DNA of 64,000 nucleotides from an uncultured Opitutales bacterium (GCA_944390805.1 CALXQW010000003.1:1-64000), one strand, 5' to 3'; positions 29,775-38,640 are shown, numbered from the stretch's first letter. The notes: a model not told the origin generated them from the letters alone. Numbers and translations are program-made.

Positions 29775-30089
29775 ATGAGGACTTTTGCACATATAGGTAT
29801 TCCGTCGGAGATCAAGCGCGACGGCTCAATAGAGGTATCTGGGGCGGGGCTTTTTGTAACCGACGCAAATAAGAGCCCCAACAAGATAGAATGGCTCTAT
29901 TTTCTGCCCGATTCCAACATGCCGGAGCTTCTAAAGAAGAGCACGCATATAGCTTATACCACAGACGATATCTCCGCGGAGATTGTCGGAAAAGACATAC
30001 TTATAGAGCCGTTTGAGCCACTTCCGGGGGTTAAGGCGGCATTCATAGTAGAGGAAGGCCTTCCCATAGAGCTTATGCAAGTTATGTAG
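29775..30089 (+). CDS. Small VOC/glyoxalase-like protein
   Basis: This 104-residue protein is preceded by a good ribosome site (AAAGGAATAG just before the ATG). The second half resembles one glyoxalase/VOC half-domain. STHIAYTTDDISAEIVGKDI is followed by a proline-rich EPFEPLPGVKAAFIVEE and the closing GLPIELMQ, whose Glu sits where VOC enzymes place a metal ligand. The first half (FAHIGIPSE, IEWLYFLPDS) could supply the first metal ligand His. The whole protein is short for a VOC enzyme. Function is unknown. It is monocistronic, between two terminators. Confidence 0.6.
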   Translation: MRTFAHIGIPSEIKRDGSIEVSGAGLFVTDANKSPNKIEWLYFLPDSNMPELLKKSTHIAYTTDDISAEIVGKDILIEPFEPLPGVKAAFIVEEGLPIELMQVM

Positions 30090-30126
30090 CTTGCTGGAGA
30101 TGGGGCATGTTCCCCTATGCAAATGG

Positions 30127-30162
30127 AAAATCCGCACTATATATATTTGTGCGGATTTTTTG
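30127..30162 (+). terminator. Terminator of the VOC-like gene
   Basis: TCCGCAC (30131-30137) pairs with GTGCGGA (30149-30155) across an 11-base AT loop. Outer A/T pairs extend the stem and a T-run follows. It lies about 40 bases after the stop. Confidence 0.88.
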
Positions 30163-30312
30163 TTTTCCTTCCTAAATAGAGTGGAATTTATTCAGGTGTC
30201 CTTTCCGCTCTATTTTAGATGCCAAGTTGTACGTAAAGCGCGGTTGCAAAAATATGCTACAAGTGTGAAGTTCTAATATCCGTCCGCAAATAACGGGAGA
30301 GACGCAAGAGGT

Positions 30313-30855
30313 TTACTTCTCGGTCAGGGTGAATTTTATGGTTATACATGTCTTTTTACGCTGGCCGTCGCTTGTTATTTCCTCTCGTGTAAGTCCGCTC
30401 GTTATTATGGGTTCGCCTAACTTCATAAGATATGAAGTTTTTATCTCCATCGTATTAGTGGATACAGTCATCGAAGATTTGTCTGAGCTTTCTACAAATC
30501 CATTTATCCCGCTATGGTAGAATTTTATTTTGCAGCTCAATAATTTTTCATTTTTTGCGGGGGATATGGATATACAAATTTTTGTACCCAGGAATTTTTC
30601 TCCATCTTTTAAGAGGGCTTCTTTTTGTTGCTCTGTAAAAGAAGTGCTATGTTTTGCAAGTTCGGATAATGTTGTTCCTGCACCCATTGAGGTGTATCCA
30701 AACCCTTCAGACGTATCTATATTAATTTTGTGGCATACGGTTTTTCCGTGTATATCAGCCTCCACGGTCATGACGTAACTTTTGTCTTGGGCTCTGGCAA
30801 AGGAACAGGAAAAAACCATAGCAAATACGAAGAATACATATGGAAACGTCTTCAT
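30313..30855 (-). CDS. Secreted protein of unknown function
   Basis: This 180-residue protein has a clear signal peptide (FPYVFFVFAMVFSCSFARA, cleavage before QDKSY). The mature part looks beta-rich, with alternating polar and hydrophobic segments (SYVMTVEADIHGKTVCHKIN, KLLSCKIKFYHSG, KKTCITIKFTLTEK). It has four cysteines outside the signal peptide that could form disulfides. I do not recognise the family. It is single and lies next to the tRNA-Pro gene, read in the same direction. Its composition is AT-richer than its neighbours. Confidence 0.65.
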   Translation of the reverse strand: MKTFPYVFFVFAMVFSCSFARAQDKSYVMTVEADIHGKTVCHKINIDTSEGFGYTSMGAGTTLSELAKHSTSFTEQQKEALLKDGEKFLGTKICISISPAKNEKLLSCKIKFYHSGINGFVESSDKSSMTVSTNTMEIKTSYLMKLGEPIITSGLTREEITSDGQRKKTCITIKFTLTEK

Positions 30856-30937
30856 GCATACATTTTGGCATGGTGGTTCTATCTTGTAAATAATAATATA
30901 CTTTTGCGGAGAATAAATAAGCCAGCTATTACCTATA

Positions 30938-30970
30938 AGAAAAGCCCCGCAAAGTATTGGATTGCGGGGC
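30938..30970 (-). terminator. Terminator after tRNA-Pro
   Basis: On the minus strand GCCCCGCAA and TTGCGGGGC form a nine-base stem with a nine-base loop. TTTTCTT follows. It lies about 12 bases beyond the tRNA 3' end, so the tRNA is transcribed from the minus strand and terminated here. Confidence 0.88.
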
Positions 30971-30981
30971 CTTTAAAGATC

Positions 30982-31054
30982 TCGGGCGGGCGAGACTCGA
31001 ACTCGCGACATCTTGCTCCCAAAGCAAGCGCGCTACCAACTGCGCTACCACCCG
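30982..31054 (-). tRNA. tRNA-Pro (anticodon UGG)
   Basis: This is a 73-base cloverleaf on the minus strand. The acceptor stem CGGGTGG pairs with CCGCCCG, with discriminator A. A D-arm carries AGCGCAGTTGGTAGCGC. The anticodon stem CTTGC/GCAAG encloses loop TTTGGGA, giving anticodon TGG. The T-arm has GTTCGAGTC. The 3' CCA is not encoded, since the next base is G. UGG can read all or most CCN codons. Its own terminator follows. Confidence 0.95.
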
Positions 31055-31171
31055 TTATGTAAAATCTAAAACGAATGAACTTTTTATACGTTCTGTCAAT
31101 TTTAAATTCTTTTAAGGCGAAATATTTTTTACATTATAAAAATGTCTGCACCCTAAAATATTAGCCTATCA

Positions 31172-32578
31172 TTACGCTAAACCTTTGAGCATTCCGTAAA
31201 AATACATGGGCTTTAGAGCGTATACCTTTAATAGCCAAGCGGCATATTGCTCCTTTGACATGTCAAAAAGCATATTGAAGGGGAAAGATATCTTCTCCTT
31301 CTTGTCGTAGTCGAACTCGCATAGAAGAACATGGCCGTAATCTGTCACAATAGGACAGGCGGCGTAGCCGTCGTACTTGGCCTCAGGTGCACGACCCTCC
31401 ATGAGGCATACCAAATTCTCGACTGCAACCGGAGTTTGCTTCCTTATTGCCGCCGACGTCTTGCTTGTGGGCAGCGCAGAAACATCTCCAAAAGAAATTA
31501 TGTTCGGATATTTCTTGTGCACAAGGGTGTATTTGTCCACATCAACCCAGCCTTCTGCACCATGCGCGCCACTTGTTTTGCTAAGCCCTGAGTCTATCAC
31601 AAATTTGGGGGCTGTCATGGGAGGTGTAAAATGAAGGAAATCGTAGTCTTCTGTAAACTGCTCCTTCTTTGCAGTATCCTTGCCGTCGGATCCATTTACA
31701 TTCACTGTGCGCTCCATTACAACCTTCTTTGCAGAGGTGTCTATTCCTTTGATTCGCGTGAGAATATTTATGGGTATGTTTCTTTCCTTGTAAATCTCAA
31801 GCAAGCGCGGAGTGAAATAGGGCACATCGTACAACTCGTGCGATGCCGTGTAAAAACTGAAATTTAAAGCATCCCTGCGGTTTTCTTTCCGCGCAAGATG
31901 CTCGGTAAGCAGGCATATCTTCTTTGGCGCCCCGCCGCATTTATGCTTTGTGTATGTGTCGGTATATATACCCTTGCCGCCATTCTTTACAAATTTCTGT
32001 ATGCCTTGCCAGGTCTTGATTGCTCCATCATGACAGTATATGCAATGTGCGTCTCCCTGACCAAGAGATTTCTCATCTATGCCTTCAACCATGTCCCAGC
32101 GGCATTCCAAACCGGGCGTCAGAATTAGGAAATCGTAGTCGAAAGAGCCGCTATTATGGGTTTTTACAGACTTCTTTTGCGGATCGAGCTCCACAACAAA
32201 ATCTTTCACCCATTTTACGCCGCTTGGAATACAGTCGGCCTGAGATTTGTAAACCTCATCGGGCGAATATACTCCAGATGCTATAAGAGTGAAGCCCGGC
32301 TGATAAAAATGCCTGTCGGAAGGATCTATTATTGTGATTTCTGCTTTTGGCAGCTTGCCAGTTAGCCTTGCGGCTGCGCTTATACCCGCGGCACCGCCAC
32401 CTATTATCAGAATTTTTCCCTTGGCGTCTGATTTTGATGCAAAGCTGTATGCTCCTACACCAATTGCAGCTGCACCTATTGCTCCTGCTGCCAAAAATTT
32501 CCTGCGGGAGATTTTTGCCGGACGAAGATTTGTTTCTACGATCTTTTGCATATTATTAGATTCCGGTAAGTTTTTCAT
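31172..32578 (-). CDS. Tat-exported sulfide:quinone oxidoreductase-like flavoprotein
   Basis: This 468-residue protein has a twin-arginine signal (KISRRKFLAAGAIGAAAIG, RR at 25-26), so it should be folded with FAD and exported. The FAD-binding GGGAAG lies at 60-65. RHFYQPGFTLIASGVYSPDEV and YDFLILTPGLECRWD resemble type II SQR. Candidate redox cysteines are in KCGGAPKK and YAACPIVTDYG. These enzymes oxidise sulfide (or related sulfur) and reduce quinone at the membrane surface. The start may be Met1 or Met10. It diverges from a porin, DUF362 and polyferredoxin operon. The real substrate is not proven. Confidence 0.8.
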   Translation of the reverse strand: MKNLPESNNMQKIVETNLRPAKISRRKFLAAGAIGAAAIGVGAYSFASKSDAKGKILIIGGGAAGISAAARLTGKLPKAEITIIDPSDRHFYQPGFTLIASGVYSPDEVYKSQADCIPSGVKWVKDFVVELDPQKKSVKTHNSGSFDYDFLILTPGLECRWDMVEGIDEKSLGQGDAHCIYCHDGAIKTWQGIQKFVKNGGKGIYTDTYTKHKCGGAPKKICLLTEHLARKENRRDALNFSFYTASHELYDVPYFTPRLLEIYKERNIPINILTRIKGIDTSAKKVVMERTVNVNGSDGKDTAKKEQFTEDYDFLHFTPPMTAPKFVIDSGLSKTSGAHGAEGWVDVDKYTLVHKKYPNIISFGDVSALPTSKTSAAIRKQTPVAVENLVCLMEGRAPEAKYDGYAACPIVTDYGHVLLCEFDYDKKEKISFPFNMLFDMSKEQYAAWLLKVYALKPMYFYGMLKGLA

Positions 32579-32713
32579 TAGGCGTCGATTAACGTTTTCT
32601 GGCTATGATTTGTCAACGTGAAAGCATATTTACTCTATTTTATATAGGTTGAAGAGGTTGTTTTGACTGTTTTTTTCTTTACGAATTTTTGTTTATATTC
32701 TTATATTAACTTG

Positions 32714-34018
32714 ATGAAGATCTTTAAGATTGCCTTGCTCATTCTTATAATTCCTTGTGTGCTTTCATTCGCTCAAGATAAGGCTCTTTTGAATACTCTT
32801 GTTCAAAAAGGAATAATATCTGAAGAGGAAGCTCTCTACGTGGAAAAGCAGAATGTTTATATAACATCAGACAATCCAGATTTAAGAAAGTTCGTCCTTT
32901 CAGGAAGGCTTCAGACTCAGTTTTATTGGTCGGAGGCAGGCTCTGACGCACCGGCGGAGGTTCCAAACCAGTCGGATTACGGATTCCAAATCCGCAGAAT
33001 AATATTGAAGCTCGAGGCAAAACTATCTGAAAACTGGCGGGCTGTTGTCTCCACCGACTTTGCCCGAGTAAATACAAACGGCGCAAAATACCTTTTAGAT
33101 AACTACATTGCTAAAAAGATTTCATACGAGTATCTAAATGGAGAGCTTGTTTTTGGATACAAAAAGGTGAATTTTGGTTGCGAGGAGAATATGTCGTCTG
33201 GGGCGCTTGCCACAATAGAGCGCTCTGTGTCTAACAGATATTTTGTAGGTATGCAGTCAGATAGCGGCAGACTGGGGTTCGGAACCAGATATGTAGGGAT
33301 ATATTGGGATGCAAAAATCCAACAAGTAGAGGGGTTAGGCTATAGCCTTGCTGTGACAAATTCGGTTAATGAATCCATACTTCCTCAGGAGCGTTTGGGC
33401 GGCGTATCATCTGGTGCCCGTACAGACTCCACACCCAATCTTTGGGCAAGCGTATCCTACACGCGCAATTTTGACGACGATATAAAAGTAAAATTTGGCT
33501 TAAATTTTGGCTATGGCAACGGCGCCAACGCCGTCTCCGATGACAAGCACGGCTATATCATAGGCGCAGAGCCATATATAATGGGTAATATTGGCAATTT
33601 TAAGTTTTGGGCCGATTATCTTGTTGCAGATGTTCAGTACGGCAAAAATTTTAATTCTTCTAATGCCGTTCCGCAGGGATTCAATGTTTGCGGGGAGTAT
33701 GTCTTTGATATTGAAAGTTGGGGCAAACTTGGTGTTGCGGTGAGATATTCAGGTCTATTTACCGACGGAAGGGGCATGGGCATGAGCGATGTTTATCCGA
33801 AGGTTACAAATGTATCTGCTGCTCCGGATAAATGTTACGATTCCTCCCAGTCCATATATGCCGGACTAAACTGGTATATATCTGGCAATGACGACGTAAA
33901 ACTCCAGATAGGCTATGAGCGCGCAGAATTATACGGTTCTCCGAGTGGGGAAGTTGTCTATGGAAATAAAAGCGCCTATGCCGATATTGTAAGAGTGCAG
34001 ATGCAGATAAATTTCTGA
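32714..34018 (+). CDS. Phosphate-selective porin O/P-type outer-membrane porin
   Basis: This 434-residue protein has a signal peptide (FKIALLILIIPCVLSFAQ). A short helical segment typical of OprP-like porins follows (LLNTLVQKGIISEEEALYVE). The rest is a long array of amphipathic beta strands ending in aromatic residues. Examples are RLQTQFYWSEAG, DYGFQIRRIILKLEAKLSENW and the final IVRVQMQINF. Such proteins form outer-membrane pores. The frame extends upstream to a TTG. The ATG at 32714 is chosen because it starts the signal peptide. It precedes the DUF362 gene by 194 bases, so a shared transcript is possible. Confidence 0.85.
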   Translation: MKIFKIALLILIIPCVLSFAQDKALLNTLVQKGIISEEEALYVEKQNVYITSDNPDLRKFVLSGRLQTQFYWSEAGSDAPAEVPNQSDYGFQIRRIILKLEAKLSENWRAVVSTDFARVNTNGAKYLLDNYIAKKISYEYLNGELVFGYKKVNFGCEENMSSGALATIERSVSNRYFVGMQSDSGRLGFGTRYVGIYWDAKIQQVEGLGYSLAVTNSVNESILPQERLGGVSSGARTDSTPNLWASVSYTRNFDDDIKVKFGLNFGYGNGANAVSDDKHGYIIGAEPYIMGNIGNFKFWADYLVADVQYGKNFNSSNAVPQGFNVCGEYVFDIESWGKLGVAVRYSGLFTDGRGMGMSDVYPKVTNVSAAPDKCYDSSQSIYAGLNWYISGNDDVKLQIGYERAELYGSPSGEVVYGNKSAYADIVRVQMQINF

Positions 34019-34212
34019 TTGGGAAATCTTCTTAGCATGAAGTTTTTTTACGCCAGTATTCTGCCCACCGCCGCATAAAAAATAATTTGCAAAAAGAAGA
34101 GTGCCTTGCCAAACTTTATTTGTTTGCAGGCGTCTATTTGTTTGTAGACAACAATTCCTACACTTCGCTAATAATGCGTAGGCATATTAAAAAAACAAAC
34201 CGGGAAATAACT

Positions 34213-35157
34213 ATGAAAAGAAGAGAATTTGTGGCAAAGAGCGCGGCAATGGCCGCTTCAGTACCATTTGCTGGCAATTTATTTGCCGCACAGACTGATA
34301 CTTCAAAGCCGGTTGATATGGTTGCTCTTGCTGGTGGAGAAAGCGCTAAGGCTATGTTCGAGAAGGGCATAGCTGAAATGGGGGGAATGTCCAGATTTGT
34401 AAAGAAGGGTGATTCTGTTGTAATAAAGCCAAACATAGGTTGGGACAGATCTCCGGATTATGGCGCAAATACAGATCCGCAGCTTGTAGGGGCGGTTGTA
34501 AAGGCTTGTTTTGATGCCGGCGCCAAAGAGGTATTGTGTTTCGACCATACCTGCGGCAACAATTGGGCAGAGCGCTACGAAGTAAGCGGCATTAAAGCGG
34601 AAGTTGAAAAGGCCGGGGGCCAGATGGTTGGAGGCAATACCCGTAATATGTATGTCAGGCGCAGTATTCCCAAGGGAAAGCGCCTGCACGAAGCCCTTGT
34701 GCACAAGCTTGCGGCAGATCCGGACGTATTTATAAACATACCTGTTTTAAAGCATCACAGCGGGGCAAAAGTCACATGTGCTCTCAAAAATTACATGGGG
34801 TGCATTTGGGACAGGGGATATTGGCATAGGAACGATATGCCACAGTGCATTGCCGATTACGCAACATTCCAAAAAACAACACTTACAATAGTAGATGCTT
34901 TCAGGGTGATGTTAACCGATGGCCCCAGGGGAAAAAGTCCGGACCATTCTCCGATTGCAAAATACCAGATTATATCCACAGACATTGTTGCCGCCGATGC
35001 TGCCGCCGTTAAGATTTTTGCCTCAGTTGCTTCAGCCCACAATATGGGCAAGCCGTACGATGTTTCGGAAATAACATACATTGCTCTTGCCGAACAGCTT
35101 GGTGTTGGAACGTCAGATATTTCTCGGCTGAATGTAAAGAGGGTTTCCATGGCTTGA
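34213..35157 (+). CDS. Tat-exported DUF362 protein
   Basis: This 314-residue protein has a twin-arginine-type signal (MKRREFVAKSAAMAASVPFA, cleavage near LFAAQT). The DUF362 domain follows, with VVIKPNIGWDRSPDYGANT, VKACFDAGAKEVLCFDHTC, VFINIPVLKHHSGAKVTCALKNYMG and VDAFRVMLTDGPRG. DUF362 proteins occur with iron-sulfur proteins, and their reaction is unknown. A long upstream extension of the frame is ignored because GGGAAA and the Tat signal fix the ATG at 34213. It ends one base before the polyferredoxin start, so the two are strictly coupled. Confidence 0.85.
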   Translation: MKRREFVAKSAAMAASVPFAGNLFAAQTDTSKPVDMVALAGGESAKAMFEKGIAEMGGMSRFVKKGDSVVIKPNIGWDRSPDYGANTDPQLVGAVVKACFDAGAKEVLCFDHTCGNNWAERYEVSGIKAEVEKAGGQMVGGNTRNMYVRRSIPKGKRLHEALVHKLAADPDVFINIPVLKHHSGAKVTCALKNYMGCIWDRGYWHRNDMPQCIADYATFQKTTLTIVDAFRVMLTDGPRGKSPDHSPIAKYQIISTDIVAADAAAVKIFASVASAHNMGKPYDVSEITYIALAEQLGVGTSDISRLNVKRVSMA

Positions 35158-35158
35158 C

Positions 35159-36982
35159 ATGAGAGGTGTATCTCTTAAAATTCTGCGGATTTTCCGCATA
35201 GTGTTTGCACTTGCGTTCTTTATATTTATAAGCGCGCAGTTTGTGGATGTGTACAATGATCTGCCAAAATGGTATTATAAGTATAATCCGGCTTGGGTAC
35301 AGTTTACGCCGTCGTTCTTAAGGGCGGTCTCGGGTGGAGCGCTTGCGTCGGCATGGGTGTTTATATCGCTGATTTTATTGACGATTATATTCGGAAGGGC
35401 GTATTGCTCTTTCTTGTGCCCGTTTGGAATATTGTCTGATATTCTAAGAAGAATAGCTCTATTGCCGTCGCGTTTGCCTCTTGTGAAAAACTCGGCTTTT
35501 GGCAAAAAGTGCGGGAGACTCTTCGGGAAGATGTTCTATGCTCCGGCAAGAAACATTCTTAGAGGGGTTTTTCTTGTTCTTGCAATATTCTTTGTGTCAA
35601 TGGGGTGGACTGCGCTTTTGGGGTTTATAGATCCATATTCTCTCTTTGGTAAGGTTGCTGGAGGTTTGTTGCATACGGCGTCGGGATATGCAGCCAATAT
35701 TCTCAGCGGAATATTTTATAATTTTGGAATATATTCCATAGAACCAACAGCCGGATCTGTTTCTATACCCGTTATTGCGTTTTTGATTTCCCTATTTATT
35801 CTCATAGGGCTTTTTGTAGCAAGCGCCCTTAGGGGAAGAATATTTTGCAATACGATTTGTCCCGTAGGAACGTTCTTAGGCCTATTGGGAAAAGTTTCCG
35901 TATTTAAAATGCGCATAGACGATGCTGCATGTGTAAAATGTGGAATGTGCGCAAGGGAGTGCAAGGCCCAGTGCATAGATTTTAAAAATAAAACGATAGA
36001 TGCTTCAAGGTGTGTAGATTGTTTTAATTGCGCCTCAGTATGCCGCAAAGATGCTATATATTTCGGAATAGGAAAGTTTGGCAATCTTGGCCGGCAAAAA
36101 AAAACTCTAAATAATGTTGGAGATGGCAATAGAGACTCAGTCAAGGAGAAGAAAGGAGTGCCGGGCTTTTCTCTTAACTCGGGTAGGCGCGCATTTTTTT
36201 CAAGGTCTTTTGGCTTTGGGTTGTCCATACTTGGAGCTGCTCGTGCGGAGGCTAAGGGCAATGGCATGCGCCGTAGAAAGCATCTTGGCAAGAATGCCTG
36301 CAAAGATGAAATTTCTCCATTTTCTCTTCCCGGTAATAGACCAGATAAGAGACTGACTGTTCCTGCGGGTGCTATCAGCATTGATAATTTTCTTGAGCAT
36401 TGCACAGGCTGTCAGATTTGTGTTGCCGCCTGTAAAGCGCACATATTAAAGCCGTCGATAGGGGAATACGGCCTTGCCGGATTTATGCAGCCGTTTATGG
36501 ATTATTCAGCCGGATTTTGCCTGGATACCTGCCATGACTGTTCAAAGATATGTCCGACGGGCGCAATACGGTTTGTGTCTAAAGCCGAAAAACGCCTGAT
36601 AAAGATAGGTACTGCGATTTTCGACGAAGATTTATGCGTTGTAAAGCGCGACGGCACAGACTGTTCGGCATGCGGTGAACATTGTCCGGCTCAGGCAATA
36701 GAGATGCTGCCCTTCGGTAAGAAAGAGTTAAATTTGTATATACCGCATGTTCATAAGGAAGTTTGCATAGGATGCGGAGCTTGTGAATACGTCTGTCCGG
36801 TAGTTCCACATAAGGCTATAGTTGTGCGCGGCATAGCGGTTCATCGTCCGTCGAAGGTTTTTAATGACAATATGCGCATATATAAACCAGAGCTTGAATC
36901 GGCAAAGGAGGTGCCGGAAAAATCCACGTCTGGAGGCGATGTAAAGAAGGGAACATCAAGTTCAAATCCATTCCCATTCTGA
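35159..36982 (+). CDS. NapH-NapG-like fused membrane polyferredoxin with internal Tat-like signal
   Basis: This is a 607-residue protein. Residues 1-310 resemble NapH: membrane segments with YCSFLCPFG (C83, C87) and FCNTICPVG (C230, C234), then two [4Fe-4S] motifs (C258-C268 and C285-C295). Residues 340-365 are a twin-arginine-like signal (GRRAFFSR, a short hydrophobic stretch, then ARAEA). From 405 there are four further cluster motifs (C415-425, C454-465, C493-509, C536-546), like NapG. NapH/NapG pass electrons from quinol to periplasmic enzymes. The partner enzyme is not present. It is translated one base after DUF362, and its C-terminus is low-complexity. Confidence 0.82.
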   Translation: MRGVSLKILRIFRIVFALAFFIFISAQFVDVYNDLPKWYYKYNPAWVQFTPSFLRAVSGGALASAWVFISLILLTIIFGRAYCSFLCPFGILSDILRRIALLPSRLPLVKNSAFGKKCGRLFGKMFYAPARNILRGVFLVLAIFFVSMGWTALLGFIDPYSLFGKVAGGLLHTASGYAANILSGIFYNFGIYSIEPTAGSVSIPVIAFLISLFILIGLFVASALRGRIFCNTICPVGTFLGLLGKVSVFKMRIDDAACVKCGMCARECKAQCIDFKNKTIDASRCVDCFNCASVCRKDAIYFGIGKFGNLGRQKKTLNNVGDGNRDSVKEKKGVPGFSLNSGRRAFFSRSFGFGLSILGAARAEAKGNGMRRRKHLGKNACKDEISPFSLPGNRPDKRLTVPAGAISIDNFLEHCTGCQICVAACKAHILKPSIGEYGLAGFMQPFMDYSAGFCLDTCHDCSKICPTGAIRFVSKAEKRLIKIGTAIFDEDLCVVKRDGTDCSACGEHCPAQAIEMLPFGKKELNLYIPHVHKEVCIGCGACEYVCPVVPHKAIVVRGIAVHRPSKVFNDNMRIYKPELESAKEVPEKSTSGGDVKKGTSSSNPFPF

Positions 36983-37080
36983 AATATAATACAGCTACTT
37001 TTAGGTTTTTTCTCTCTGGATTTTTATCTATAGGGAGATTTTAGCAGTATAATAATATTATATGTGCGCGGTATAGATTT

Positions 37081-37100
37081 ACCCCATGAGGGGTGTTTTT
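37081..37100 (+). terminator. Short terminator-like hairpin
   Basis: ACCCC (37081-37085) and GGGGT (37090-37094) enclose ATGA, followed by GTTTTTTATTT. It lies 98 bases after the polyferredoxin stop and 44 bases before the next start. The stem is only five bases. Confidence 0.6.
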
Positions 37101-37143
37101 TATTTCTTGCGCGGAAATGAATTTTTAAATTTTATCTGTCCTT

Positions 37144-38055
37144 ATGAAATCATTGAAGGTTTTAACTTTGTTGTTTTTGTCGGTCGTAGCGGCGTTTGCG
37201 GTGCTTTCCGCAAAGGAGATGCGCGTGCTTGGCATAGGAAATTCATTCACATGGAGCCTTGAAAGATATCTGCCGCAAGTTGCGGCCTCGGCACCCGATT
37301 GCAAACTTATATTCGACGTTGCCGGAGTTGGCGGATGCGAGCTTGAGCGCCATTGGCGCTATATAATAGAAGAGTCCAAAGATCCTTCCTTAAAACATTA
37401 CAAGAAGGGCAAGGCATCGATGATGGAAATGCTCTCTAAGGAAAAATGGGATATGGTTGTAATTCAGCAGGCAAGCCATGAGAGCTGGAAGCCGGAGACG
37501 TATTTCCCGTATGCGTCAAATATTGCAAATTTTGTTAAGGAGAAGGTTCCGTCGGCAGAGATAGTGTTGCAGCAGACGTGGTCGTATAGGGCAGATGATA
37601 TGCGTCTGAAGAAGTGGGGCATAGACCAGACTCAGATGTACAATCTTGCACGCGCCGCTTATATAGAGGCGGCAAAGAAGCTAAATGTAAGGGTGATTCC
37701 ATCTGGAGATGCCGTGCAGATTGCAAGAAAGCAAAAGGGGATAAATTATGTTCCGCCTTCTGCGGAATATTTGAAGTCTTTAAAATATCCCGAGAAGATA
37801 AAGGATAACGACTGCATTGTGGGCAGATATACATGGAAAAAAGGCAAAGGTGGCAAATATACAATTCAGAAAGACACCATACACCTCAATCCGGCGGGGG
37901 AATATTTGCAGGCTTGCGTTTGGTTTGCATTCATATTTGACGAGCCCACAAGTAAGATAACTTTTAAGCCCGATTTCATGAGCCAGGCCGATGCTGATCT
38001 CTTCAAGAAGGCTGCGCAGGAGGCTGTAGATTCTTTTAAGCAGGTAAAAAAGTAG
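37144..38055 (+). CDS. Secreted SGNH-hydrolase-like protein (DUF4886)
   Basis: This 303-residue protein has a signal peptide (VLTLLFLSVVAAFAVLSA). It follows the DUF4886/SGNH pattern: block I LGIGNSFTWSLE with nucleophile Ser34, a Gly-containing VAGVGGCELERHW, IVLQQTWSYRAD, and block V KDTIHLNPAGEYLQA with Asp244/His247. SGNH enzymes remove acetyl or other ester groups, often from glycans. The substrate cannot be told. It is followed six bases later by a flavin reductase gene, an unexpected partner. Confidence 0.85.
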   Translation: MKSLKVLTLLFLSVVAAFAVLSAKEMRVLGIGNSFTWSLERYLPQVAASAPDCKLIFDVAGVGGCELERHWRYIIEESKDPSLKHYKKGKASMMEMLSKEKWDMVVIQQASHESWKPETYFPYASNIANFVKEKVPSAEIVLQQTWSYRADDMRLKKWGIDQTQMYNLARAAYIEAAKKLNVRVIPSGDAVQIARKQKGINYVPPSAEYLKSLKYPEKIKDNDCIVGRYTWKKGKGGKYTIQKDTIHLNPAGEYLQACVWFAFIFDEPTSKITFKPDFMSQADADLFKKAAQEAVDSFKQVKK

Positions 38056-38061
38056 TCTTAT

Positions 38062-38571
38062 ATGGAATTGCAAAAAGTAGATATAAAGACCCTGGACGAA
38101 AACTTTATAAAAAACATAGGGTTTGAGTACATGCTTGTCTGTTGCGGGAGGAAGAACTCCTTCAATATGATGACTGCCAGTTGGGGCGGTGTGGGTTTTG
38201 TGTGGAATAGACCCTGCGCATTTGTAATGATAAGGCCGGAGCGCTACACATATAAGTTTATGGAGGAAAACTCCGTCTTTACGCTCTCATTTTTGGGAAA
38301 TAATAGGCATGCATACGCTGTGTGCGGGTCGAAGTCTGGTAGGGACATAGACAAGGCAAAAGAGGCATCTCTTACCCCTTTTGAAACTCCAGAGGGAGCG
38401 GTTTCTTTCGATGAGGCAAGGCTTGTTCTTGTGTGCCGTAAAATTTATGCGGACGACATGAAAGAAAAATGCTTTCTGGACAATTCCGTATGTTCCTCAT
38501 GGTACGGAGGCAAGCACGGCGGATTCCACAAGCTTTATATTTCGGAGATTCTCTCCGCATATACAAAATAA
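38062..38571 (+). CDS. Flavin reductase-like FMN-binding protein
   Basis: This 169-residue protein has the split-barrel flavin reductase pattern: FNMMTASWGGVGFVWNRPCA, VMIRPERYTYKFMEEN, FTLSFLG, and a C-terminal HKLYISEILSAY. Family members reduce or bind FMN, and some feed two-component monooxygenases or other redox proteins in the cytoplasm. It has six cysteines. Its start lies six bases after the DUF4886 stop and a good terminator follows, so it ends that small unit. Confidence 0.85.
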   Translation: MELQKVDIKTLDENFIKNIGFEYMLVCCGRKNSFNMMTASWGGVGFVWNRPCAFVMIRPERYTYKFMEENSVFTLSFLGNNRHAYAVCGSKSGRDIDKAKEASLTPFETPEGAVSFDEARLVLVCRKIYADDMKEKCFLDNSVCSSWYGGKHGGFHKLYISEILSAYTK

Positions 38572-38611
38572 TCCTCTGTTGCTAAAAAGAACATATATTT
38601 TGTTTTATGTT

Positions 38612-38640
38612 GCGCGCATCTTTACGGTGCGCGTTTTTTT
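38612..38640 (+). terminator. Terminator of the DUF4886/flavin reductase unit
   Basis: CGCGCA (38613-38618) pairs with TGCGCG (38628-38633), with a nine-base loop and seven T after it. Confidence 0.85.
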
